Assembly: GCA_937901965.1 (NCBI GenBank)
Contig: CALGSW010000016.1
Location: 62,001 to 126,000 of the forward strand
Length of the DNA: 64,000 bases
Direction of reading: 5' to 3'
From: an uncultured Bacteroidota bacterium
Lineage (GTDB): Bacteria; Bacteroidota; Bacteroidia; Bacteroidales; UBA932
Each line of letters begins with the position of its first letter. Position 1 is the stretch's first letter. Shown one piece after another: positions 35,616 through 43,600 of this stretch. A model generated the notes under the pieces. That model ran no database searches. It worked only from the letters and a program-made list of their open reading frames with translations, and had not been told where the DNA came from. The translations under genes were made by a program, and so were the position numbers.

Positions 35616-35640
35616 GTTTGTATGCAAATTTTATGCAAAT
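35616..35640 (+). repeat. Right arm-type integrase site (paired with 6606-6630)
   Basis: Identical 25-bp copy of the left arm repeat, same orientation, with TATGCAAAT twice at 11-bp spacing. It is 44 bp inside attR. Confidence 0.7.
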
Positions 35641-35684
35641 GAAAAAGAGCCACAACTTTTTATCGCTGTAACTCTCTCATTTTT

Positions 35685-35732
35685 AAGCTCCTCGTCTAGG
35701 ACTTGAACCTAGGACCCCCTGATTAACAGTCA
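35685..35732 (-). other. attR: island junction within tRNA-Asn
   Basis: 48 bp identical to attL at 6447-6494. It restores the 3' half of the tRNA gene, so integration leaves the tRNA functional. Confidence 0.9.
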
Positions 35733-35761
35733 GGTGCTCTAACCAACTGAGCTAACGAGGA
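35688..35761 (-). tRNA. tRNA-Asn (anticodon GTT)
   Basis: A 74-nt cloverleaf: acceptor TCCTCGT pairs with ACGAGGA, D arm GCTCAGTTGGTTAGAGC, anticodon loop CTGTTAA giving GTT, and T arm GGTTCAAGTCC. The discriminator base is G and no CCA is encoded. The 3' 45 nt lie within attR, and the gene is intact. Confidence 0.95.
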
Positions 35762-35835
35762 ATTTTTATTCCGTTTTGGGAGTGCAAATGTAAGTTGAAT
35801 TTTATAAAAGTCCAAATGTTTGAAACAAATTTTTA

Positions 35836-35843
35836 TAACTTTG
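35836..35843 (+). promoter_or_regulatory. Probable -7 element TAACTTTG of the HU-like gene
   Basis: Matches TAnnTTTG, 19 bp before the ATG at 35863. A TTTG lies 13 bp upstream of the element, closer than the usual spacing. Motif-only call. Confidence 0.4.
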
Positions 35844-35862
35844 CCAATAGATATAAGGCAAT

Positions 35863-36546
35863 ATGGATATTGAGTTGATTTCGGAACTTCTTGTTGAGCT
35901 GATTATGGATAATGACAGGGTATCACTCCCGGGCATGGGCAGTTTTATTGCCGAGCCTGCACCGTCTGTTTTTTCGGATAAGGCCACTATTATCCATCCA
36001 CCATACAGAAGAGTGATCTTCAGAAGTAAAGAGACTTGGAATGATGGCCTTCTGGAGCAGAGATATGCCCAAAGGGCCGGAGTAAAAGAGGATAAGGCTA
36101 AAGTTTATATTGAACAATTCATAACTGCCCTGAATGCGGAGCTGGAACTCAAAAAAAGGGTTGACTTTCCGGGATTCGGATATATGAGAATAAATGAGAG
36201 AGGTGGAAACTCATTTATTATCGACAAAGATCTTTTTATAAGCAAAGATTCATATGGCCTTGAGCCACTGCAGGTGAAAATTCTGGATAAGCCCGGAATA
36301 GTAGATCATCTGAAAACAAGGAAAATGAAGAGCTTTTCAGATGCTAATGTCATAAAAAACCTCTCTTCTGAAAAGAGAGGCTTTGACTTTAAACTGCCAA
36401 AATCCGCTGTTAAGTGGTCTCTGATTATTGTAGTGATTGCATTAGTGGCATTACTTCTCATAATTTTCAATGATCAGCTGAGACCTCTTTGGGAAATTCT
36501 TCTTTACAATAAAGAGGAGAGAGAGATTTTAAGATCTATCTCTTAA
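35863..36546 (+). CDS. CCDC81-type HU-domain protein with C-terminal membrane segment
   Basis: A 227-residue protein. Two HU-like DNA-binding-fold domains lie in the first 145 residues (ELISELLVELIMDNDRVSLP, then AKVYIEQFITALNAELELKK), of the CCDC81-like kind found in Bacteroidetes. A transmembrane helix is near 190-210 (WSLIIVVIALVALLLIIF). In related proteins this arrangement often precedes a SPOR domain; here the C-terminus is short. It may tether the nucleoid or polymers to the envelope, but this is inference. It is the first chromosomal gene after the island. Confidence 0.8.
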   Translation: MDIELISELLVELIMDNDRVSLPGMGSFIAEPAPSVFSDKATIIHPPYRRVIFRSKETWNDGLLEQRYAQRAGVKEDKAKVYIEQFITALNAELELKKRVDFPGFGYMRINERGGNSFIIDKDLFISKDSYGLEPLQVKILDKPGIVDHLKTRKMKSFSDANVIKNLSSEKRGFDFKLPKSAVKWSLIIVVIALVALLLIIFNDQLRPLWEILLYNKEEREILRSIS

Positions 36547-36552
36547 AAAATC

Positions 36553-37647
36553 TTACCCTACCGATTTTTTTCTGAACTGACCGGGAGTTGTGCCTGTCTC
36601 TTTTCTGAAGGCTCTTAAAAGAGAGTTGACAGAGGCGAATCCGGACTCCTCAGCAATATAATCCAGAATATGATTATCTTCAGATAACAAAAGCTTTTTT
36701 GCATACTCCACACGGTATCGGTTAACAAAATCAGTGAAAGTAGTGTTGTAAATAATGTTTACAACACTGGAAATATATGATCTGTTTGTCCCAAGTTCAG
36801 CAGAGACATCTGATATTCTTAAATCCGTCTTTCTGAAGAACTCTCTCTCTTCAAAAAGGATAATCAAATCTGTCTTAATCTTTTCACGGGTCTTTTCATG
36901 TATTGCAAGCGACCCCTCTTTATGCTCCTCCTTAATATCACTCTTTGACTCTGCCAGCTCTATGTGAAAATCAACAATTGAGAATTTTTGCATAAAACCT
37001 GTGTATCCTATGTAGAAGAGCATAATTGAAAACGCCAATGAGGGTATAGTCAATATTCCAAGGTCTCTGAAATATTCACGACCAAGTATCCCGGCTGTTA
37101 TAGAGAGCACTCCGGTTAGCATCAACAGCAGGAGCATACGGTTAAGCCATCCAAGTTCACGGCCCTCAGTGGATGAATAGTACTCGTTTATTCTCTTGTG
37201 ATAATCTCTTATCAGTCTGCTTCCGTACACTACCACCAACGGTACCTGCACAACAAAGATAACTCTTGCCAGTTTATCTGCAGCATCAACCAGACCCGGT
37301 GAAAACAGGTGTGCTGCCAGTACAAGCAATGACACTACAACTGAGGGGATAAAGAGATAAAAATTATTTACTGACGGCACAGGCTCCTTTGCAAGCGACT
37401 TTATATAGATGAAAAAGAGCGGATAAACCGATAATGACGCAAACACATACAGCGGATCAATCTTTGAGTACAAACTGTTATAATCATAAAAAAATAGTGC
37501 ATGTGCAAAATAGAGAATAGCTGAAAGCCCCATGAAAACGGTCAACAGTTTTAGAGGCATTTTATTTTTTCTGAACTCCAGAGACATAACCACAGTCCAG
37601 AAAAGACACACGAAAAAGGGGAGCAGGGATATGATATCTTTAAACAT
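36553..37647 (-). CDS. AraC-family regulator with N-terminal membrane domain
   Basis: A 364-residue protein. Seven hydrophobic segments fill the first 220 residues (SLLPFFVCLFWTVVMSLEF through SLAFSIMLFYIGYTGFM). A C-terminal AraC HTH domain follows at about 255-360 (DLRISDVSAELGTNRSYISS, HILDYIAEESGFASVNSLLR and PGQFRKKSVG). Such sensors respond to an extracytoplasmic or membrane signal and act on nearby genes. The divergent MATE exporter across the 224-bp gap, which contains a long hairpin, is a plausible target. Confidence 0.88.
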   Translation of the reverse strand: MFKDIISLLPFFVCLFWTVVMSLEFRKNKMPLKLLTVFMGLSAILYFAHALFFYDYNSLYSKIDPLYVFASLSVYPLFFIYIKSLAKEPVPSVNNFYLFIPSVVVSLLVLAAHLFSPGLVDAADKLARVIFVVQVPLVVVYGSRLIRDYHKRINEYYSSTEGRELGWLNRMLLLLMLTGVLSITAGILGREYFRDLGILTIPSLAFSIMLFYIGYTGFMQKFSIVDFHIELAESKSDIKEEHKEGSLAIHEKTREKIKTDLIILFEEREFFRKTDLRISDVSAELGTNRSYISSVVNIIYNTTFTDFVNRYRVEYAKKLLLSEDNHILDYIAEESGFASVNSLLRAFRKETGTTPGQFRKKSVG

Positions 37648-37695
37648 AGGGCTATATTTGCATATTCAAAGTTATAAATAATGATGAATAAAGAA

Positions 37696-37744
37696 CGATG
37701 GCAGACGCGGAAAACTAACCCCCAATTTTCCAGGTCTGCCATCG
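37696..37744. promoter_or_regulatory. Long interrupted palindrome between AraC regulator and MATE gene
   Basis: An outer stem of 11 bp (CGATGGCAGAC with GTCTGCCATCG) and an inner stem GGAAAA/TTTTCC are separated by a 2-nt internal loop on each side, with the loop CTAACCCCCAA. It is in the divergent region and could be an operator or a structured 5' RNA of either gene. Confidence 0.55.
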
Positions 37745-37871
37745 CAGTGACTTTTGCAACCACTTTTGTTATACAAATATAAAAATATTTTTAAAAATTC
37801 TAATAATTTTATCAACTTTTACAAGGATTTGTGACCTTTTTGTAACATTTGATTACTAATAATAAGTTTTT

Positions 37872-39185
37872 GTGTCAAATAAGTATTTTGAAAATTTAAA
37901 AATTGCAGGACCAGTTATACTTTCACTGGCGGGGCAATCACTAGTTCAGATTGCCGACAGCATAATGGTAGGACAAACCGGAGCCCAGCCACTTGCAGCT
38001 GTATCATTTGCAGGAGCCATTATTATGAATGTAATGGTAATAGGGCTCGGTCTGACAATAGGGCTGACACCTGTTGCAGGAATGCACTGGGCCAGAAGCG
38101 AATACAGGAGAGTGTCCGGGTATTTTCAGAACTCTCTCTCTGTCAATCTTATTTCTTCATTTATACTAGTAGGACTCCTTTTTCTTATTGTACCACTTAT
38201 ACCCTATCTCGGTCAGCCCGAGGAGGTCACATCCATAGTCTACGGATACTACCTGATGGTCTCGTTTTCACTTGTGCCCATGATGATCTTTCTAACCGGG
38301 AAGCAGTTTCTGGAGGGCGTAGGTAATACACGGCTGTCAATGTATATTACAATACTTTCAAATGTTGTTAATATTGTATTAAACTATTTACTGATTTACG
38401 GAAAATTCGGTTTCCCGGAGATGGGTATAGACGGGGCAGGCCTTGCAACGCTTATCTCCAGGTTAATAATGCCTCTTGCCCTTTTTATGGCCATTTACAA
38501 AAATGATGGTTACAAGAGATTTTTAAAGATGTTCCGTCTTGCCCATTTTTCAATTAAAGAACATATTCATCTTATTAAAATTGGGCTGCCTATATCCGGT
38601 CAGATGGTTATAGAGTTTTTCTCTTTAAGTGCAATCACTTTTATGATGGGGTGGATGGGGACAAAATCACTTGCGGCAAATCAGATTGTTCAGACAATGA
38701 TTAATTTCACATTCATGATTGCAAATGGTGTTGCAGCGGCTTCAACCATACTTGTAAGTCATTCTGCAGGAATGGGGGATATAAGGGGTGCAAGGGATAG
38801 AGGATTCGCAGGAATCAGGCTCTCAACGTTAATTATGGGTATAGCCGCTCTTGTATTTTTATTATTTGGCAGAGAGGTTGCCTCACTGTTCACAACAGAT
38901 CAGGATGTAATAGCCATTGCTGTTAAGATATTTTATGTTGTTGCTGTTTTTGAAATTCTTGACGGATTACAGGTTACGGCACTGGGAGCCCTGAGAGGCC
39001 TTACAGACACTAAGAGGCCTATGTTTATGGCAATTTTTTCATACCTCTTTGTCTCACTCCCCGTTGCTTATGCAGGTGGTTTTATATTTAACATGGGAGA
39101 GGCAGGTCTTATGTGGGGCTTTGCCTTTGGGTTATTAGTGGCGGCAATACTTTTCATAAGAAGATTCTCAATCCTCACGAAATAA
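37872..39185 (+). CDS. MATE-family multidrug/cation antiporter
   Basis: A 437-residue protein with 12 predicted membrane helices in two similar halves, starting SNKYFENLKIAGPVILSLAG. MATE landmarks are GQSLVQIADSIMVGQTGAQP near 21-40 and VTALGALRGLTDTKRPM late in the second half. It exports cationic compounds in exchange for Na+ or H+. The start is GTG at 37872, since an in-frame stop occurs at 37863 and no ATG lies between. The upstream region is a 224-bp divergent gap containing a strong hairpin. Confidence 0.92.
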   Translation: MSNKYFENLKIAGPVILSLAGQSLVQIADSIMVGQTGAQPLAAVSFAGAIIMNVMVIGLGLTIGLTPVAGMHWARSEYRRVSGYFQNSLSVNLISSFILVGLLFLIVPLIPYLGQPEEVTSIVYGYYLMVSFSLVPMMIFLTGKQFLEGVGNTRLSMYITILSNVVNIVLNYLLIYGKFGFPEMGIDGAGLATLISRLIMPLALFMAIYKNDGYKRFLKMFRLAHFSIKEHIHLIKIGLPISGQMVIEFFSLSAITFMMGWMGTKSLAANQIVQTMINFTFMIANGVAAASTILVSHSAGMGDIRGARDRGFAGIRLSTLIMGIAALVFLLFGREVASLFTTDQDVIAIAVKIFYVVAVFEILDGLQVTALGALRGLTDTKRPMFMAIFSYLFVSLPVAYAGGFIFNMGEAGLMWGFAFGLLVAAILFIRRFSILTK

Positions 39186-39202
39186 TTGTTTATTTTTGGA
39201 GA

Positions 39203-40510
39203 ATGAAAAAATCCAAAAGGTGCAAAAAGCTCAGACTTCTTGTTATTGCTTCAATCATTGTTATTGTTGTCTCTGTTTCACTCGGTTTAAGAAATGTTAA
39301 AACTTCTGAAGAGGAGATATCTGAGCCTGAAGAAATTTCATTGAATCTCCTTATAAACAACGAGTTAAGCAATCTGGAAGAGACAAAAAAACTTGACTCT
39401 CAGATTGAGCGGTTTATGAAGGAGTGGCAAATCAAAGGTGCCTCACTCGCTGTTATGAAGGACGAGAAACTTATCTACTCAAAAGGTTACGGATGGGCAG
39501 ACGAGGAGGCAGGAGTGAGAATGGAGCCTAGTAATATCCTCAGAATTGCGTCACTTTCAAAATTGATTACCGCTACCGGTGTTATGAAGCTTATAGAGGA
39601 TTCCCTTTTAACTCTTCAGAGCAGAGTTTTTGGAGAGGGTGGAATTTTACCCTTCCCGGCAGATAACGAGATTTCAGATCCAAGAGTCAAAAAGATCACC
39701 ATTGAGCACTTACTTAGGCACCAGGGTGGCTTTACTCTCAGAGCAGGAGACCCTATGTTCAGTACAACATTAATGTCCAGAAGACTTAAACTTGATACCG
39801 TTCCGGATAATGATCAGATTATCCGGTACTGCGCATCAGGGAGACTTGGCTTTGAGCCTGGTAAAGGGACAAGGTATTCAAATCTTGGTTATGTTATCCT
39901 CTCAAGAGTCATTGAAGAGGTTACAGGAGACAGCTATGAAAATTACATTAAAGAAGCTGTCTTAAAGCCTGCAGGGATTACAGATATGCATCTGGCTAAT
40001 AATTTCTACGAAGAGAGGTACAATAATGAATCAAAATATTATGAACCATCAAATGAACCCCTTGTTGAGGCTTATGACGGAAGCGGCAGAATGGTTCAGA
40101 GGTGCTACGGCGGGAATAACATAAAAGACCTTCAGGGAGCCGGAGCATGGGTTGCTTCCCCTTCTGAACTCCTTCTTTTTGTTGCATCAATTGACGGCAA
40201 AGATGGAATACCAGATATACTGAGTAAAAGAAGCATTACTACAATGACAACCAGTACTCCTCAGAAATTGCCTATAGGATGGGCAAGAGTGAACTCTTCA
40301 GGTGAATGGTCAAGAACCGGGACTCTTTCAGGGTCCAGCGCTCTTCTTAAATGTCAGAAAAACGGCATCACGTGGGTTCTTATCACAAATACCAGTTCAT
40401 GGAAAGGAGCCCGCTTCCCAAGACAGATTGACAATCTTCTGAAAAACGGGCTCACAAAAATAAAAGAGTGGCCTGAACGGAACCTCTTTGAACTTAAAAT
40501 TCTACCGTAA
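39203..40510 (+). CDS. Membrane-anchored serine hydrolase (beta-lactamase class C/DD-peptidase fold)
   Basis: A 435-residue protein. One N-terminal membrane segment (LRLLVIASIIVIVVSVSLGL) anchors a periplasmic domain. The catalytic SxxK is SLSK at 117-120 and the second motif YSN is at about 225-227. The third KTG-like motif is not obvious; SRTGTLSG near 367 probably replaces it. The ATG at 39203 is preferred to upstream starts inside the MATE gene. Family members act on peptidoglycan peptides, esters or beta-lactams. The 3' end overlaps the convergent TonB receptor gene by 17 bp. Confidence 0.88.
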   Translation: MKKSKRCKKLRLLVIASIIVIVVSVSLGLRNVKTSEEEISEPEEISLNLLINNELSNLEETKKLDSQIERFMKEWQIKGASLAVMKDEKLIYSKGYGWADEEAGVRMEPSNILRIASLSKLITATGVMKLIEDSLLTLQSRVFGEGGILPFPADNEISDPRVKKITIEHLLRHQGGFTLRAGDPMFSTTLMSRRLKLDTVPDNDQIIRYCASGRLGFEPGKGTRYSNLGYVILSRVIEEVTGDSYENYIKEAVLKPAGITDMHLANNFYEERYNNESKYYEPSNEPLVEAYDGSGRMVQRCYGGNNIKDLQGAGAWVASPSELLLFVASIDGKDGIPDILSKRSITTMTTSTPQKLPIGWARVNSSGEWSRTGTLSGSSALLKCQKNGITWVLITNTSSWKGARFPRQIDNLLKNGLTKIKEWPERNLFELKILP

Positions 40511-42884
40511 TACCAATTGATGGAAGAATAGTCCCCTCAGTCAGTGAAATTCTTTTCATCTCATATCTCTGCTCTCCCCTTGGAGCTTCCGGATTTAATA
40601 CTCTTCCTGTACTTACCAGTACATCTCCTGTCTTGTAGTCAAAATTTGTAAGATTCTGAACATCAATATATAGCTTCAGAGCGAATTTTTTAAAGAAGAA
40701 CTCTTTATCTACCCTGATATCAAGCTGATTAAAAATTCCCAGATACTGTGAATTGTAGATTGAGTAATCGGGATAAGCCCTGCCTGATGCATCCCATGCA
40801 ACTACAAGTGATGATTTATTTTCATCAAGAGGAGTGTAGGGTGTGCCTCCGGAATACCTATATTTGAGACCCACATAGAAATCAAGCGGTAGTTTGTATC
40901 CGGCAGAGAGTGTGAGCAATCTCTTATTGTTCCATGTTCTTGAAATCCACTGGTCATTATCATCTCTGTACTGACTTCTGAACAATGTAAGCGATCCCAG
41001 AAGATTCAGCTTATCTGAAAGGAACCATCTGGCAGAAAATTCAACACCATATGACCTGCTCTTTAAGGTAGATGTTATCTCCTCATTTCCCGATACTCCG
41101 TAATTAACTCCCTTCCCCTCAACAGGAATAGAGTCTCTTACAGACCACATTCCATTAAAATTACTTCTGTAAAAAAGCTCGGCAGCAAGTTGAACTCCAT
41201 TGCTGTTTCTGTAATCCACCCCTGCCGAAACCTGGTCTGAACCAATATATTTTATATTACTGTTTACCAGTTCTCCCTGAAAATCTCTGAATCCCATAGC
41301 TGTATAGGGAGGGAGCTGGTAATACCTGCCTGCTCCGGCGTTTAAATAAAAGTCTGTTAAAAACTCATATGATAGAGAGAGTCTTGGCGAAAATTGTTTA
41401 AAAATATTTGCCATCTCTTTTGAATATGTATTTCCATCAAATCTGACACCCAGATTTGCGGTAAACTTTTTATCCGGAGTTGTATAGTTTGCATTTGCAA
41501 ATGCAGAGTACTTTAAAAAATTCAGCTTACTATTATAATCAACCGTCACCGGATTCTCCAGAAATATTTTCTGGTATGTTCTATTTGAATAGAGTGGCAG
41601 ATCAACTCCCAAACCGGTAATAACTCTGAAATCACCAAACCGTACAAGATTCTCGGCGCGAAACTTTGTCTCCTGTTCAACTGACCTGTATTTGAGTGAA
41701 AGGTTATCCTCTGATGAATCATCATTATTTGAGTACTTTGTATTTCTGTTGTTAAGATAACTCTGACTCAAATAGAGACTAAGGTTATTGATACCATAGT
41801 AGTATTTATAAACCAGACCGGTAGTAAACACCTCTTGTTGTATCACCGGCAGATATGCCAGGATATACTCATTTGACTCTTTACCTCCTGTATCTTCATT
41901 CAGGGTCATATTATCCAGACCACCAAGTGCAATAAATGTCAACTCATGCTTGTTGTTAAATCTGGTTTTCAGCTTTATCTGCATATCGGTAAATGTGGGT
42001 AGAAATGGGAGGTTTATGGCCCGGAAAAGGAATTGAAGATACGAGACTCTTGCAGATACCAGGTAGTTTGTACGCTTAGTCAGGTGCCCGTTTGAGCCGA
42101 ATCCTGCTTCAGATGCTCCTACAGTAAACTTATATGTATTATTTATAGGGTCTCCGTCCTTCAACTTAAAATCAAGTACAGAACTTATTGCGCCCCCTCT
42201 TGCTACAGGAAAAGAACCTCCGTAAAAGTCTACCTCTCTTATAAAATCGGCATCAATTATTCCTACCGGACCACCTGAAGAACCCTGCGTACTAAAGTGG
42301 TTTATTGAAGGAACCTCTATCCCGTCAAGAAAATACTTATTTTCCGCAGGACCTCCCCCCCTTACCAGGATATCATTCCTGAATCCTCCTCCCGCAACAT
42401 TACCCACGCCTGGCAGTGAGGCAACAACTCTTGAAATATCTCTGTTTGCACCTGGATTTCGTTCAATCTCCTGAACTCCTATGGTTCTCTGAGAGAGAGG
42501 TGTTTCAGGAATCCTCCTGAATGGATCTGCTTTAGGCTTAACGGTTACGGCACCAAGCTGAAGGCTCTCCTCTTCAAGTTCTATATTAACGAATGCCCCC
42601 TTTATTGAGAGCATTATCTCTTCTGTAATGTACTGGTTATACCCCAGCAAATCAACCTGCAATCTGTACATTCCGGCAGGCAGTTTGTCAAGAGTGAACA
42701 TCCCGAGAGAATCTGTAATAGAATATTTTGTTCCCTGGAATACGGATACAGTAGCGAAGGAGACCGCCTCCCTGGTATACTTGTCAATTACTTTACCCTT
42801 AATAGTGTAGTCTGCGGCAAGTAATTGTATACTAAATAATAATGAAAACAGCACTAATACAAAACGTAGGTTTTTCATTTTCAT
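40494..42884 (-). CDS. TonB-dependent receptor with CarboxypepD_reg head
   Basis: A 796-residue outer-membrane protein. A signal peptide (MKNLRFVLVLFSLLFSIQLL) precedes a CarboxypepD_reg-like domain (IKGKVIDKYTREAVSFATVS), a plug domain (PGANRDISRVVASLPGVGNV, NKYFLDGIEVPSINHFST) and a 22-strand barrel ending in FDYKTGDVL and ILPSIGITVEF. The substrate is unknown. No SusD partner is adjacent, so it is not a SusC-type pair. A perfect 29-bp palindrome lies 7 bp upstream of the start and probably regulates it. Confidence 0.93.
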   Translation of the reverse strand: MKMKNLRFVLVLFSLLFSIQLLAADYTIKGKVIDKYTREAVSFATVSVFQGTKYSITDSLGMFTLDKLPAGMYRLQVDLLGYNQYITEEIMLSIKGAFVNIELEEESLQLGAVTVKPKADPFRRIPETPLSQRTIGVQEIERNPGANRDISRVVASLPGVGNVAGGGFRNDILVRGGGPAENKYFLDGIEVPSINHFSTQGSSGGPVGIIDADFIREVDFYGGSFPVARGGAISSVLDFKLKDGDPINNTYKFTVGASEAGFGSNGHLTKRTNYLVSARVSYLQFLFRAINLPFLPTFTDMQIKLKTRFNNKHELTFIALGGLDNMTLNEDTGGKESNEYILAYLPVIQQEVFTTGLVYKYYYGINNLSLYLSQSYLNNRNTKYSNNDDSSEDNLSLKYRSVEQETKFRAENLVRFGDFRVITGLGVDLPLYSNRTYQKIFLENPVTVDYNSKLNFLKYSAFANANYTTPDKKFTANLGVRFDGNTYSKEMANIFKQFSPRLSLSYEFLTDFYLNAGAGRYYQLPPYTAMGFRDFQGELVNSNIKYIGSDQVSAGVDYRNSNGVQLAAELFYRSNFNGMWSVRDSIPVEGKGVNYGVSGNEEITSTLKSRSYGVEFSARWFLSDKLNLLGSLTLFRSQYRDDNDQWISRTWNNKRLLTLSAGYKLPLDFYVGLKYRYSGGTPYTPLDENKSSLVVAWDASGRAYPDYSIYNSQYLGIFNQLDIRVDKEFFFKKFALKLYIDVQNLTNFDYKTGDVLVSTGRVLNPEAPRGEQRYEMKRISLTEGTILPSIGITVEF

Positions 42885-42890
42885 AAATTA

Positions 42891-42919
42891 GTTTCTCTGT
42901 GAAATTTTCACAGAGAAAC
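42891..42919. promoter_or_regulatory. Perfect 29-bp palindrome upstream of the TonB receptor
   Basis: Arms GTTTCTCTGTGAAA (42891-42904) and TTTCACAGAGAAAC (42906-42919) around a single T. It sits 7 bp before the receptor ATG and 86 bp before the divergent GNAT gene. It could be a repressor site or an RNA hairpin masking the ribosome binding site. Confidence 0.7.
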
Positions 42920-43005
42920 AATTCCCCACTAAAAAGGTTCACTGTTTATTAAAACTGAGTGTAATTTGCAATTAAATTCTAACTTTATTTTTTTAAATCA
43001 GTGTT

Positions 43006-43491
43006 ATGGCAAAAGAGCGACAAAAAATTGAAATAAGAAGAATTGATATAAAAGATGTGGAGGTATTAACAAAGTTTCGGCTGGATTATCTTGAAGAGAT
43101 GCAGGGTATCATGGATAAAGATTATAAAGAAGTCCTCTATAGTGAATTAAATAACCATTTCAAATCAGAGATGGCTCAGGATAGAGTATTTGCATTTATG
43201 GCTGTAAAAGGAGAGAGTAGCGTGAGTTTTGGAGCAATGGTAATCAAAAAAATCCCCGGTGACTCGGCAAAGCCGGTTTATCTTGAGGGTGATATTTTAA
43301 ATATGTATACCATCCCTGGTGAGAGAAGAAAAGGTATATCATCCCTTATACTTCAGGAGTTGATAAACGAAGCAAAGAGAAGGGGGATAAATAAAATTTC
43401 TCTCCACACGTCAAAGGATGGGGAGAAACTTTACAGGAAATTTGGGTTCAGCGAACCTGTATATCCGGTGCTTGAGTATATTGTTCCATAG
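43006..43491 (+). CDS. GNAT-family N-acetyltransferase
   Basis: A 161-residue protein with the GNAT fold. The acetyl-CoA pyrophosphate-binding motif is RRKGISSLILQELINEA (Arg/Gln-x-x-Gly-x-Gly/Ala type) near 108-124, followed by INKISLHTSKDGEKLYRKFG near 130-150. The substrate is unknown. It is divergent from the TonB receptor and separated from it by the 29-bp palindrome. Confidence 0.9.
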   Translation: MAKERQKIEIRRIDIKDVEVLTKFRLDYLEEMQGIMDKDYKEVLYSELNNHFKSEMAQDRVFAFMAVKGESSVSFGAMVIKKIPGDSAKPVYLEGDILNMYTIPGERRKGISSLILQELINEAKRRGINKISLHTSKDGEKLYRKFGFSEPVYPVLEYIVP

Positions 43492-43564
43492 TGTTAATAA
43501 ACGCTTTCAATAAAGTATTCCGCACCTTCATTTCATTTTTTTACTCAAGATTCTGCTGGGTAAA

Positions 43565-43572
43565 TACATTTG
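43565..43572 (+). promoter_or_regulatory. Probable -7 element TACATTTG
   Basis: Matches TAnnTTTG, 28 bp before the start of the peptidase gene at 43601. Motif-only evidence. Confidence 0.4.
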
Positions 43573-43600
43573 ATAGTTCAATTATTTAGAATTTTAACAT

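Larger units (their letters stand above)
6447..35732. mobile_element. 29.3 kb genomic island in tRNA-Asn carrying BREX (satellite-like)
   Basis: The element is bounded by perfect 48-bp direct repeats at 6447-6494 and 35685-35732. The right copy is the 3' half of an intact tRNA-Asn gene and the left copy is a displaced fragment. A tyrosine integrase starts 158 bp inside the left end, followed by an excisionase-like gene and a replication module (DUF4373 protein, TOPRIM/RecA primase-helicase). Cargo is an LRR lipoprotein, an IS3 element, unknown genes, an M48 peptidase, a TerB-like protein and a full BREX locus. No relaxase, type IV secretion, capsid, portal or terminase gene is visible. The gene order int, HTH/xis, replication, cargo resembles phage-inducible islands, but helper dependence is an inference. 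Coverage ends exactly at the tRNA, so the boundaries are well supported. Confidence 0.88.
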
